Source of the DNA: Desulfuromonadales bacterium
Lineage (GTDB): Bacteria > Desulfobacterota > Desulfuromonadia > Desulfuromonadales > BM103
DNA: 23,000 nucleotides
Direction: 5' to 3'
NCBI GenBank assembly: GCA_030640215.1
Contig: DAOWJU010000169.1
Location: 1-23,000 of the forward strand
Every line of letters starts with the position of its first letter. Position 1 is the stretch's first letter. The translations under genes were made by a program, and so were the position numbers. This document shows positions 15,879-23,000 of this stretch, one piece after another. Below the pieces are notes generated by a model that did not search any database, had not been told where the DNA came from, and saw nothing but the letters and a program-made list of their open reading frames with translations.

Positions 15879-16999
15879 GGCTTATTAGACTCCGTTTCTC
15901 TAAAGGATAATGGCAGGCAGATGGAAAAACACGCACCTTCTTCTGGAGAGCTACAGAGCGAGATATGGCCATCATGACCTTGTATAATACGTTGTGTGAT
16001 GGCCAAGCCAAGTCCGGTACCACTCTCGCGGGTTGTAACAAACGGGTTAAATATTCGCTCTCGAAGTTCTGGTGGGACGCCAGGGCCATTATCACTCACA
16101 TTAATCCAGAGTTCTTGCGCTTTCACTTTACAGGACACATTTAGAATACCGCCTTCAGGCATTGCCTGTAACGCATTGAGGACCAGATTAAGTAACGCTT
16201 GCTTGATCTGCTCTCCTAATCCAGGGATTTCGATATCATCATTCAGTTCAACTTGCACTTCAACCCGGTTATGGACCGCCTGCTGCCGGGTCAATTCAAG
16301 GACTTCACGGACAACCTGACTCGGGGAGAAACGACCGTATTCAACCGGTTCTGGACGGGCGAAGCGTAAAAAATCTTCCAGGACTTTATTCAGGCGATCC
16401 ACCTCTTTAATCAGAATTTCGGCAAATTCCAGCTTTGGATCATCCGGCGCCACCCCATCACGCAGGATTTCAGCTGTTCCTTTTATGGAACCAAGCGGGT
16501 TACGAATTTCATGGGCCATACCGGCAGAGAGTTCACCTAGAGCAGAAAGACGATCAGCCCGCCGCAACTGATCTTCAATTTCGATAATCTGATCCGCTTG
16601 CTCGCGTAATTGCAGGTAACTGCCTTCAAGTGTCTCAGCAGCTTTCTGATAGCGCAATTTCTGTTGACGCTCACGCTGAGAGAGAAAACCAGTAAGACAA
16701 CCAATCACGTTATACAGAACGATTTCAAGGTACTGCTCGAGGGCAATGGTCGGATTGTGCTGCCAGTGAAAGAGTACGTGTGGCATATAAAGCAGTGACG
16801 CAAGAATTGCTGTTATAATGCCGCCGCGCAAAGCAAACCAGACGCCACCGAGCACGATCGGGACATAATAGAGCCGTCGATAGACATCGTGAGCATTAAC
16901 CATCTGCGTTGTCGTCAGGTAATGCAGAGCGGTCACCAGCAGCAATAAAACGGCGACAGTCGATAGGCGCAGGTAGAACATTTTCTTGGGAACAAGCAT
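15875..16999 (-). CDS. Membrane histidine kinase, partner of the NtrC-type regulator
   Basis: Sensor kinase of about 374 residues. The N-terminal third is a membrane sensor with three or four hydrophobic helices: [47 protein letters not shown] and [18 protein letters not shown] coiled-coil linker follows. The HisKA domain has [17 protein letters not shown] with the phosphorylated His, and the ATPase domain has the N box [11 protein letters not shown]1 DNGPG, the F box and G2 GTGLGLA. There is no PAS domain and almost no periplasmic loop, so the signal may be read within the membrane. I chose the ATG at 16999; a TTG at 17008 would add three residues but has no better Shine-Dalgarno. The stimulus is unknown. 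Confidence 0.9.
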   Translation of the reverse strand: MLVPKKMFYLRLSTVAVLLLLVTALHYLTTTQMVNAHDVYRRLYYVPIVLGGVWFALRGGIITAILASLLYMPHVLFHWQHNPTIALEQYLEIVLYNVIGCLTGFLSQRERQQKLRYQKAAETLEGSYLQLREQADQIIEIEDQLRRADRLSALGELSAGMAHEIRNPLGSIKGTAEILRDGVAPDDPKLEFAEILIKEVDRLNKVLEDFLRFARPEPVEYGRFSPSQVVREVLELTRQQAVHNRVEVQVELNDDIEIPGLGEQIKQALLNLVLNALQAMPEGGILNVSCKVKAQELWINVSDNGPGVPPELRERIFNPFVTTRESGTGLGLAITQRIIQGHDGHISLCSSPEEGACFSICLPLSFRETESNKP

Positions 17000-17177
17000 A
17001 TTTTCCAACTTAAGATTGGTTGATTGGTCTTGTGTCTTTAAATGTTGGCAGTCATGTCTGTAGAATATTACACAACAAGACTAAAAAGAAACCCTCGAAA
17101 TAGTGGCGAGTGATTCAAACGGATTGAAAACAAACGGATCCAACTCTTTACCGATAGTGCTGCTGCTTAGTTTTATA

Positions 17178-17210
17178 CTGTATTCTGACCTGTAAATTCT
17201 GTATTCTGAC
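17178..17210. repeat. 12-bp direct repeat pair between the kinase and the transporter
   Basis: CTGTATTCTGAC occurs at 17178-17189 and 17199-17210, a 21-base period (two helical turns). It lies in the 273-bp gap between the divergent genes, 63 bases before the transporter start. The same gap has AAACGGAT twice (17118 and 17132) and TATACT (17174-17179), a possible -10. It could be an activator site or a decayed dispersed repeat. Confidence 0.6.
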
Positions 17211-17272
17211 TCTCTTGGACCCGTCATTTACTTACGGATCCAGCTGAATATTTAACCGTTGGAACAAACAGA

Positions 17273-18217
17273 ATGCCTCTTTTCCTCGACATCATCAATA
17301 TCGTCCTGCCGGTTTTTTCGGTCATAGCTCTCGGCTGGCTACTGCGTCGCTGGGGACTGATTGATGCCGCGTTTCTGAAGCAGACCAACAGACTGGTTTA
17401 CTATGTTTGTCTGCCTTTGCTGCTCTTTTATAAAATCGGCACAGCAGACTTTTTTGCAAACTTCAACGGGCGCTTGATTGTCGGTTCGATAGCCGCCGTA
17501 GCAATAACCTTTGTTGCTTCATATTACTATACTGTTCTTAGAGGTTATCCTGACAAAGCCCGTGGTGTCTTCAGCCAAGCCTCATTTCGCGGCAACATCG
17601 CTTACATAGGACTGGCCATCACGCTCAATGCTTACGGTGAAACAGGTCTGACCAAAGCCGGCATCCTGATGGGCTTCCTCGTGCCCTTTCTCAATCTCTT
17701 CGCTATCCTTGCTCTGCTCTGGCCACACCGAGGCGATGGTGAACAACGTGGCGCCATCTTTTGGGTCCGCCAGGTTGCTCTGAATCCACTGATTATCGCC
17801 TCATTTTTAGGGATAATATGGAGTTTTCTCGACCTGCCGATCCCCCTGGTTTTCGAACGCAGCCTGAATATCGCAACCGGGATGACCCTACCCTTGGCAT
17901 TGTTGGCAATCGGCGGTGGCTTTTCACTTGAAAGGTTGCGCGGCGACCTCTTCAAGGCTGCCCTGGCAAGTGCTATCAAAACAATTTGGATGCCGATTCT
18001 GGCAGCTATCCTGCTGATCAGCATGGACGTTAAGGGCATGGATTTAGGCATCGGCGTCCTGATTGCCGGGACACCTGCAGCAACCGCCAACTACATTATG
18101 GCTGAACAGCTCAAAGGGGATGCTGAGCTGGCTGGCACCATAGTCATGCTTTCCACTCTCCTCTCGGCCGCAACCTATACCGTTGCTCTATTAATACTAC
18201 GTAGTCAGGGGTTGTAA
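17273..18217 (+). CDS. AEC-family (auxin efflux carrier) transporter
   Basis: Integral membrane carrier of the AEC family, a group that in bacteria includes organic acid (malonate, malate) carriers. It has 314 residues, the normal length, with about ten hydrophobic helices. The N terminus IINIVLPVFSVIALGWLLRRWGLID is characteristic of the family, as are the second-helix region NRLVYYVCLPLLLF and the C-terminal AGTPAATANYIMAEQLKGDAELAGTIVMLSTLLS. ATG at 17273 has GGAA nine bases upstream. It is the first of two plus-strand genes between minus-strand blocks and is divergent from the kinase gene. The substrate cannot be assigned; the nearby fumarate/succinate enzyme does not share its operon. 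Confidence 0.9.
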   Translation: MPLFLDIINIVLPVFSVIALGWLLRRWGLIDAAFLKQTNRLVYYVCLPLLLFYKIGTADFFANFNGRLIVGSIAAVAITFVASYYYTVLRGYPDKARGVFSQASFRGNIAYIGLAITLNAYGETGLTKAGILMGFLVPFLNLFAILALLWPHRGDGEQRGAIFWVRQVALNPLIIASFLGIIWSFLDLPIPLVFERSLNIATGMTLPLALLAIGGGFSLERLRGDLFKAALASAIKTIWMPILAAILLISMDVKGMDLGIGVLIAGTPAATANYIMAEQLKGDAELAGTIVMLSTLLSAATYTVALLILRSQGL

Positions 18218-18277
18218 TTCTGGTTTAAATAAGACGAACGTAGAAGCGAGATCAAGCTTTTCACGTCACGAGGTTCT

Positions 18278-18862
18278 ATGTACCAACCATTCAATATTGG
18301 CTCAAATTTCCGTATCACACCACCAGACACTCCCGGTGGCGAGGATGGCCGTATCGACCTGGTGATGCAGCGCGGCGCTTTCGGCTCTGGAGAACATGAG
18401 ACTACGGAGAGTTGTCTGGAGATCCTGGAGTACTTACCAGAGATCAGTGATGCACACGTCCTTGACCTTGGCAGCGGTACTGGAATTCTTGCGATTGCTG
18501 CGCTTAAACTTAACGCGGCGCATAGCGTCTGTGTCGATATCGAACCGTCAGCGGTCGAAACCGCGCGAGTCAATTTCCAGCTAAACGCCCTTGAAGACCA
18601 GGTAACTCATATCACTGGCACGCTGGACGTTGTTACAGAGAATGGCTTCGATTTGATTATGGCCAATATCTACGGCGACATCTTGCTTGAGCTTGTGGAT
18701 ACCTTAACCGCCCGGCTGAAACCAGGGGGGACGCTGCTGCTCTCGGGAATTTTGTGGGAATTTAATTTCGACGTACGACAAGCATATGAAAAGAGAGGCT
18801 GTGAGGTTATTCGCAACCGCATTCTTGAGGAATTCAGCACGATTTTAATGCGCAAGAAATAA
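18278..18862 (+). CDS. PrmA-like SAM-dependent methyltransferase, short form
   Basis: Class I methyltransferase related to ribosomal protein L11 methyltransferase (PrmA) and ETF-beta lysine methyltransferase. It has 194 residues, about 100 fewer than PrmA, lacking the N-terminal substrate domain. Residues 33-45 (GAFGSGEHETTES) match the PrmA FGTGTHPTT loop, motif I is LDLGSGTGILAIAA (63-76), the acidic residue after strand 2 is in VDIEPSA (85-91), and NIYGDILLEL corresponds to PrmA NILAGPLREL. The ATG is preceded by GAGG. An in-frame TAA lies 16 codons upstream with no ATG, GTG or TTG between, so it is not a mis-called start. It may be co-transcribed with the transporter 60 bp upstream. The substrate is unknown. 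Confidence 0.8.
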   Translation: MYQPFNIGSNFRITPPDTPGGEDGRIDLVMQRGAFGSGEHETTESCLEILEYLPEISDAHVLDLGSGTGILAIAALKLNAAHSVCVDIEPSAVETARVNFQLNALEDQVTHITGTLDVVTENGFDLIMANIYGDILLELVDTLTARLKPGGTLLLSGILWEFNFDVRQAYEKRGCEVIRNRILEEFSTILMRKK

Positions 18863-18921
18863 GACCTTGAAGGAACAATCCGGGAGACAGTTAAAAAATC
18901 ACCCGCGTCGCATATCTAATA

Positions 18922-19119
18922 TCACTTGAGCGAATCCGCTTCTACGGACTCATTCCACACCACTTGAGATGAGGCCTGATGCTTACCAAAGCCAGCAATC
19001 AATGCGACAGTGAGCATCCCGGCCATATAAATGGCACAGAAAGCAACCCAGAAAGAAAAGTGGGATAGCAGATAGACAAACACCCCCAGCAACGCCATTA
19101 CAAACGCAAACAACCGCAT
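18922..19119 (-). CDS. Small two-helix membrane protein, unknown function
   Basis: I do not recognise this 65-residue protein. It begins MRLFAFVMALLGVFVYLLSH, and residues 4-18 and 22-43 are two hydrophobic helices separated by a short SHFSFW turn. A polar, mildly acidic tail follows (KHQASSQVVWNESVEADSLK). GAGGAGAGGG directly before the ATG at 19119 is a strong ribosome binding site, which supports real translation. It lies convergent to the methyltransferase and downstream of the frd/sdh terminator, so it is probably transcribed on its own. A membrane location is inferred from hydrophobicity only. Confidence 0.65.
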   Translation of the reverse strand: MRLFAFVMALLGVFVYLLSHFSFWVAFCAIYMAGMLTVALIAGFGKHQASSQVVWNESVEADSLK

Positions 19120-19256
19120 ACCCTCTCCTCGTATAATCCAGTCAAACAGACATGACCATCAATCAACCTATACAAACGATGATAGTTATAACATAACGAT
19201 CTCACAATCTTCTCACATGCCTGTATTTACAGCATTAAAGACAACAACGTGGCTAT

Positions 19257-19292
19257 ATAAAAAAAGGGCGAACCCTATAGGTCCGCCCTTTA
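19257..19292 (-). terminator. Rho-independent terminator of the frd/sdh operon
   Basis: On the minus strand AAAGGGCGGACC pairs with GGTTCGCCCTTT over 12 bp with one G-U, has a short TATAG loop, and is followed by seven T. It begins 25 bases after the frdB/sdhB stop. Confidence 0.93.
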
Positions 19293-19316
19293 ATACATCA
19301 TTGATAGAACTGTAAA

Positions 19317-20057
19317 TTACGAGACAAGTGCCTTCATATATTCGCGGTTAAGCTTGGCGATGAATTTAACATCCACACCTTTAGGACATGAAGCCTGACA
19401 CTCGTAATGATTGGAGCAGTTGCCGAAGCCAAATTCCTTGGCAGCTTCGGTCATTGCCATAACGCGGCGCTGAGCTTCAACTTTACCTTGTGGCAAGACT
19501 GCCAACTGGGCAACCTTGGCACCGGTAAAGAGCATGGCTGAGCTGTTCGGGCAGGAGGCGACACAGGCACCGCAACCGATACATTCAGCAGCATCCATAG
19601 AGTATTCAGCAACCGGATTGCCAATCGGCAGGGCGTTACCATCAGCAACACCACCAGTGTGACAGGAGGTGTAACCACCGGCTTGCATGATCTTCTCCAA
19701 GCCGTTACGATCAACAACCAGGTCTTTGATCACCGGAAAAGCACGTGCCTTCCAAGGCTCGATGAAGATCTCATCGCCATCTTTGAACTTCCGCATGTGC
19801 AGTTGGCAGACCGTAGTCCGTTCCTGACCACCGTGAGGAACTCCATTGATAACCTGTGAGCACATCCCGCAGATACCTTCGCGGCAATCGTGATCAAAAG
19901 CAACGACATCCTTGCCTTCGATAGCCAGAGCTTGATTGACGTCGTCCAGCATCTCCAGAAAGGACTGGTCAGGACTTACATTTGGAGCATCAATCGTCTC
20001 CAACTTTCCTTTATCTGTTGGCCCGTTCTGGCGCCATACATGTAGTGTGAGTTTCAT
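19317..20057 (-). CDS. frdB: Fumarate reductase/succinate dehydrogenase iron-sulfur subunit
   Basis: Electron-transfer subunit between the flavoprotein and the cytochrome b anchor. It has 246 residues. The [2Fe-2S] cluster ligands are Cys58, Cys63, Cys66 (DHDCREGICGMC) and Cys84. The [4Fe-4S] cluster uses Cys159, Cys162, Cys165 (CIGCGAC) and Cys224, and the [3Fe-4S] cluster Cys169, Cys214 and Cys220; the 214-220-224 spacing equals that of E. coli FrdB 204-210-214. The ATG overlaps the flavoprotein stop by one base (TAATG). In Geobacter sulfurreducens the equivalent FrdCAB works in both directions, so sdhB would be an equally fair name here. It is the last gene of the operon, followed by a strong terminator. 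Confidence 0.93.
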   Translation of the reverse strand: MKLTLHVWRQNGPTDKGKLETIDAPNVSPDQSFLEMLDDVNQALAIEGKDVVAFDHDCREGICGMCSQVINGVPHGGQERTTVCQLHMRKFKDGDEIFIEPWKARAFPVIKDLVVDRNGLEKIMQAGGYTSCHTGGVADGNALPIGNPVAEYSMDAAECIGCGACVASCPNSSAMLFTGAKVAQLAVLPQGKVEAQRRVMAMTEAAKEFGFGNCSNHYECQASCPKGVDVKFIAKLNREYMKALVS

Positions 20058-21973
20058 TATTTGTAACTCCTTACGGCCAGCTTGACATTATCAAATTTCA
20101 AAGGCTCTTTGTGTAATTCGGGCTCAACACCCGCGCCTTTGAATTCCCAGGCAGCAACGTAACAGAAGTCTTCATCGTTACGCATTGCTTCGCCATCATC
20201 AGTCTGATGCTCGGTCCGGAAGTGACCACCGCAAGACTCTTCGCGATTCAGAGCATCCTTGGTGAGGATTTCGGCAAACTCGAAGAAGTCGGCCAGACGA
20301 CAGGCATTTTCAAGCTCCTGGTTGAACTGCTCATTAGTACCAACCACTTTGACGTTTTTCCAGAACTCGTCGCGAAGCGCCGGGATAAGCTTGAGAGCTT
20401 CGTTGAGGCTTTCTTCACTACGAGCCATACCAACGTTTTCCCACATAATCTTACCAAGCTCACGATGGAACTCTGAAGGAGTCTTGGTCCCGTTGATGGA
20501 AAGCAGTTTGTCAATATCAGCCTTGACCTCATCAGCAGACTGTTTGAATGCTTTGTGATCGTCCTTGACTTCCCCAGGCTTCACTGTAGCCAGGTAACCA
20601 GCGATGGTGTAAGGGATAACGAAGTAGCCATCAGCCAGACCCTGCATCAGAGCCGAAGCACCGAGTCGGTTGGCGCCGTGCACGGAAAAGTTGGCTTCAC
20701 CGAGAACGAACAGTCCAGGGACGTTGCTCATGCAGTTGTAATCGACCCAGAGACCACCCATGGAATAGTGAGGTGCCGGGTAAATACGCATCGGCTGCTT
20801 GTAGCCATCTTCGTCAGTAATCTTCTCGTACATCTCAAAAAGGTTGCCGTAACGCCCAGCGATCGTGTCTGCACCTAGGCGATTGATCGAATCAGCAAAA
20901 TCGAGATAGACGCCGCGCTTGCCGGGTCCAACGCCGCGCTCATCGTCACACTGCTCTTTGGCAGCACGAGAAGCGATGTCACGAGGTGCGAGGTTACCAA
21001 AGGAGGGATACTTACGCTCCAGATAGTAGTCGCGATCAGTCTCAGCAATATCCGCAGCTGGCTTCTCGCAATCTTCAGCCTTCTTCGGCACCCAGCAGCG
21101 GCCATCATTACGCAGCGACTCGGACATCAGGGTCAACTTCGACTGATGCTCGCCACTCTGAGGGATGCAGGTTGGATGAATCTGAGTGTAACAGGGGTTA
21201 GCCATGTAGGCGCCTTTTCTGGCGGCCTTCCAGGCGGCGGTGACACTGCAACCCATGGCGTTGGTGGAAAGATAGAAAACGTTGACGTAACCACCGGTGG
21301 CCAGAATAACGGCATCACCCCAGTAAGACTCAATCTCACCGTTGACCATATTGCGGCAGGTAATACCCTTGGCAACACCGTCAACCACAACCAGATCAAG
21401 CATTTCACGGCGTTCAAAGAGCTTGACCGTGCCAGCTTTCACCTGACGGGAAAGTGCTGAGTAAGCACCGAGCAGCAGCTGCTGTCCGGTTTGACCACGA
21501 GCATAAAAAGTACGAGAGACCTGCGCACCGCCGAAAGAGCGGTTGTCCAGGTAGCCAGCATAGTCACGAGCAAAAGGCACGCCCTGAGCGACACACTGGT
21601 CGATAATGTTGTTCGACACCTGAGCCAGACGCCAGACGTCAGCTTCACGAGCGCGGAAGTCGCCGCCCTTAATGGTGTCGTAGAAAAGGCGGTAAACGGA
21701 GTCACCGTCGTTCGGGTAGTTTTTGGCAGCATTGATGCCACCCTGAGCTGCGATCGAGTGAGCACGGCGAGCGCTATCCTGATAGCAGAACGCTTCAACC
21801 TGATAACCGAGTTCACCAAGGGAAGCCGCTGCGGCACCACCGGCGAGACCGGTACCGACACAGAGGACTTTGTATTTACGTTTATTCGAAGGATTGACCA
21901 GCTTCGATTCGAAGCGATGGCGATCCCATGAAGTTTCAATTGGTCCAGTAGGACATTTACCGTCGAGTATCAT
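20057..21973 (-). CDS. frdA: Fumarate reductase/succinate dehydrogenase flavoprotein subunit
   Basis: Catalytic subunit that interconverts fumarate and succinate. It has 638 residues, the length of Geobacter-type FrdA. The FAD-binding loop [14 protein letters not shown] is at 41-54, and the flavin-linking His72 lies in [20 protein letters not shown] and [12 protein letters not shown] contain active-site region residues, and [21 protein letters not shown] forms the C-terminal part of the FAD site. A Shine-Dalgarno AGGGGG overlaps the cytochrome gene stop, 12 bp upstream. Gene order C-A-B fits the type B (Wolinella/Bacillus/Geobacter) class. Whether it mainly reduces fumarate or oxidises succinate in this organism cannot be told from sequence. 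Confidence 0.95.
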   Translation of the reverse strand: MILDGKCPTGPIETSWDRHRFESKLVNPSNKRKYKVLCVGTGLAGGAAAASLGELGYQVEAFCYQDSARRAHSIAAQGGINAAKNYPNDGDSVYRLFYDTIKGGDFRAREADVWRLAQVSNNIIDQCVAQGVPFARDYAGYLDNRSFGGAQVSRTFYARGQTGQQLLLGAYSALSRQVKAGTVKLFERREMLDLVVVDGVAKGITCRNMVNGEIESYWGDAVILATGGYVNVFYLSTNAMGCSVTAAWKAARKGAYMANPCYTQIHPTCIPQSGEHQSKLTLMSESLRNDGRCWVPKKAEDCEKPAADIAETDRDYYLERKYPSFGNLAPRDIASRAAKEQCDDERGVGPGKRGVYLDFADSINRLGADTIAGRYGNLFEMYEKITDEDGYKQPMRIYPAPHYSMGGLWVDYNCMSNVPGLFVLGEANFSVHGANRLGASALMQGLADGYFVIPYTIAGYLATVKPGEVKDDHKAFKQSADEVKADIDKLLSINGTKTPSEFHRELGKIMWENVGMARSEESLNEALKLIPALRDEFWKNVKVVGTNEQFNQELENACRLADFFEFAEILTKDALNREESCGGHFRTEHQTDDGEAMRNDEDFCYVAAWEFKGAGVEPELHKEPLKFDNVKLAVRSYK

Positions 21974-21985
21974 TAAATCGGCCCC

Positions 21986-22654
21986 CTAAATCTTGATGAG
22001 TCCGGCAACGATCAGCAGCGGAATGGAGACATACCCTACGAGGAGTACAAAACCAACCAGTTTGCTGAACATTCCCATGACCGGAAGTGACTTGTCATTG
22101 TTCAATCCCAGAGTCTGGAACAGGCTCTGGATGCCGTGACTGACATGCAGGAACAGGAAGAACAGACCGGCGACATAAGCAATAACCGGCAATGCACTCT
22201 TGAACCCATTGACCACCATGAAGTAGACATCGACCATGCCATGGTCACCGAGCGGAACATAGATCTCAGGGTTGGTCACTCGAACAGTAAAGTGTAGCAG
22301 GTGATAGATAACGAAGAAGAAGATTACGCCACCGGAAACGATCATCGTTTCGGCACCGAAACCGGTCTTCAGTCGCTTGACCTGCATGTTGCTTTCTGGA
22401 GTTGCTGCCCTGTTCTCCAAGGTCAACTGGATCCCGAAAACAATGTGAATTGCAAAAGCTGCCAGCATAACCAGCCGGAAGACCCAGACAAATGGTCCGA
22501 GGCTGTGCAGCTTCTGCGCGTAAGCGTTGATTGCATCTGCACCGATAAACATGGACGAGTTGCCCAACAGGTGCACACAAACAAACGAGACCAACACGAT
22601 ACCGGTAACGGCCATGATGATCTTTCTGCCCACAGAACTTTGCGTCAGTTGCAT
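21986..22654 (-). CDS. frdC: Fumarate reductase/succinate dehydrogenase cytochrome b subunit, type B
   Basis: Di-heme membrane anchor that exchanges electrons with menaquinone. It has 222 residues and five membrane helices at about 11-30, 55-78, 103-124, 147-176 and 197-218, the single-subunit type B arrangement. Candidate heme ligands are His28 (VCVHLLG), His70 (AFAIHIVFG), His118 or His121 (VIYHLLHF) and His170 or His173 (FLHVSHGIQSLF). The sequence SVGRKIIMAVTGIVLVSFVCVHLLGN is typical of this family. The ATG at 22654 has AGGG ten bases upstream. It is the first gene of frdCAB, with a long upstream region containing several palindromes. Confidence 0.94.
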   Translation of the reverse strand: MQLTQSSVGRKIIMAVTGIVLVSFVCVHLLGNSSMFIGADAINAYAQKLHSLGPFVWVFRLVMLAAFAIHIVFGIQLTLENRAATPESNMQVKRLKTGFGAETMIVSGGVIFFFVIYHLLHFTVRVTNPEIYVPLGDHGMVDVYFMVVNGFKSALPVIAYVAGLFFLFLHVSHGIQSLFQTLGLNNDKSLPVMGMFSKLVGFVLLVGYVSIPLLIVAGLIKI

Positions 22655-22881
22655 GATTTTGATCCCTTAATCAAATGTGTTTGATGGATGAAACCCGAAA
22701 AAGACCTGCTCTAAAACCGACCGAAACCGGTGCTACAGGCGAGACAAGACAACACGCGTTGTCTACACCTGACGAGAAGGCCCTCGCCAACGACTTGATA
22801 CTCCTATATTTGATAGCCCTTGCCACATTGTCACAAGCCAGCGTTGCTTCTCTCTCTCCTGACTTGCCACACACTTAAATA

Positions 22882-22908
22882 CACAATGCATAATGCATAC
22901 TGTATACA
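22882..22908. promoter_or_regulatory. Palindromic operator candidates upstream of frdC
   Basis: CACAATGCAT and ATGCATACTG flank a central A (22882-22902), forming a 21-bp inverted repeat with 8 of 10 matching arm positions. A perfect 8-bp palindrome TGTATACA overlaps its right end (22901-22908) and resembles GntR-type half sites. The regulator is not known. Confidence 0.45.
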
Positions 22909-22933
22909 CAGACCCACGTATACTAAACACCGT

Positions 22934-22962
22934 TTGGAAAAAAATAAAGTAAAATTTTCCAA
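22934..22962. repeat. Inverted repeat in the AT-rich upstream region
   Basis: TTGGAAAA and TTTTCCAA form perfect 8-bp arms around a 13-base A-rich spacer. It may be a protein-binding site or the remains of an upstream gene's terminator; the gene beyond base 23000 is not visible. Confidence 0.5.
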
Positions 22963-23000
22963 GGAACCATATTCAAAAAAAATAACGCTAATTCTAACTA

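Larger units (their letters stand above)
22655..23000 (-). promoter_or_regulatory. Upstream region of the frd/sdh operon
   Basis: No gene is supported in these 346 bases. Small ORFs on both strands at 22671-22878 overlap each other and look spurious. Bases 22870-23000 are AT-rich and probably hold the promoter, though no convincing -35/-10 pair was found. On the operon side there is a hairpin with AGACAAC and GTTGTCT arms and a 4-base loop (22747-22764). The rest of the presumed leader (22665-22860) has no other obvious structure. Confidence 0.5.

Noticed and set aside
22671..22878. Two 67-codon ORFs on opposite strands upstream of frdC
   Set aside because: They overlap almost completely, have no good Shine-Dalgarno and no family features; the region is better read as a leader and promoter.

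Overview
The window looks like an ordinary stretch of chromosome from a deltaproteobacterium of the Desulfuromonadales (Desulfuromonas, Pelobacter or Geobacter relatives). This is inferred from the pilB-pilT-pilC order, a type B fumarate reductase/succinate dehydrogenase in C-A-B order, a FeoB with a DtxR/FeoA-type regulator, and two Fur boxes that fit the TGAAAATNATTTTCA form reported for metal-reducing deltaproteobacteria. There is no rRNA, tRNA, CRISPR array, insertion sequence or phage gene. Nearly all genes lie on the minus strand; only the transporter at 17273 and the methyltransferase at 18278 are on the plus strand.

From left to right: pilC (cut by the left edge), pilT and pilB encode the type IV pilus platform, retraction ATPase and assembly ATPase. 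They are read leftwards from a near-consensus sigma-70 promoter at 4102-4131. Upstream lie aroE, ribF and rnr, a housekeeping group. rnr carries four perfect 18-bp in-frame repeats. A ParM-like actin ATPase follows at 8460-9515, with its own promoter and terminator and no visible ParR or centromere partner.

The iron region (9640-12942) holds a translationally coupled feoB, a 63-residue cysteine-rich protein and a DtxR-type regulator with a FeoA domain, all behind a strong Fur box. The fur gene lies just upstream. A 26-bp tandem duplication across the fur start creates a 10-codon upstream ORF that overlaps the fur start codon, and a second Fur box lies upstream of it. Next come tlpA and ccdA (periplasmic thiol-disulfide chemistry) and an overlapping NtrC-type histidine kinase/response regulator pair of unknown stimulus.

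The plus-strand island holds an auxin efflux carrier family transporter and a short PrmA-like methyltransferase. After a small two-helix membrane protein and a strong terminator, the window ends with the frdCAB/sdhCAB operon and a roughly 350-bp upstream region rich in palindromes. Two copies of a 29-bp hairpin repeat (6042 and 13040) and a REP-like hairpin (8392) lie between genes. The content is mostly core. The most unusual points are the fur leader ORF, the cysteine-rich Feo protein, the lone ParM and the rnr tandem repeat.
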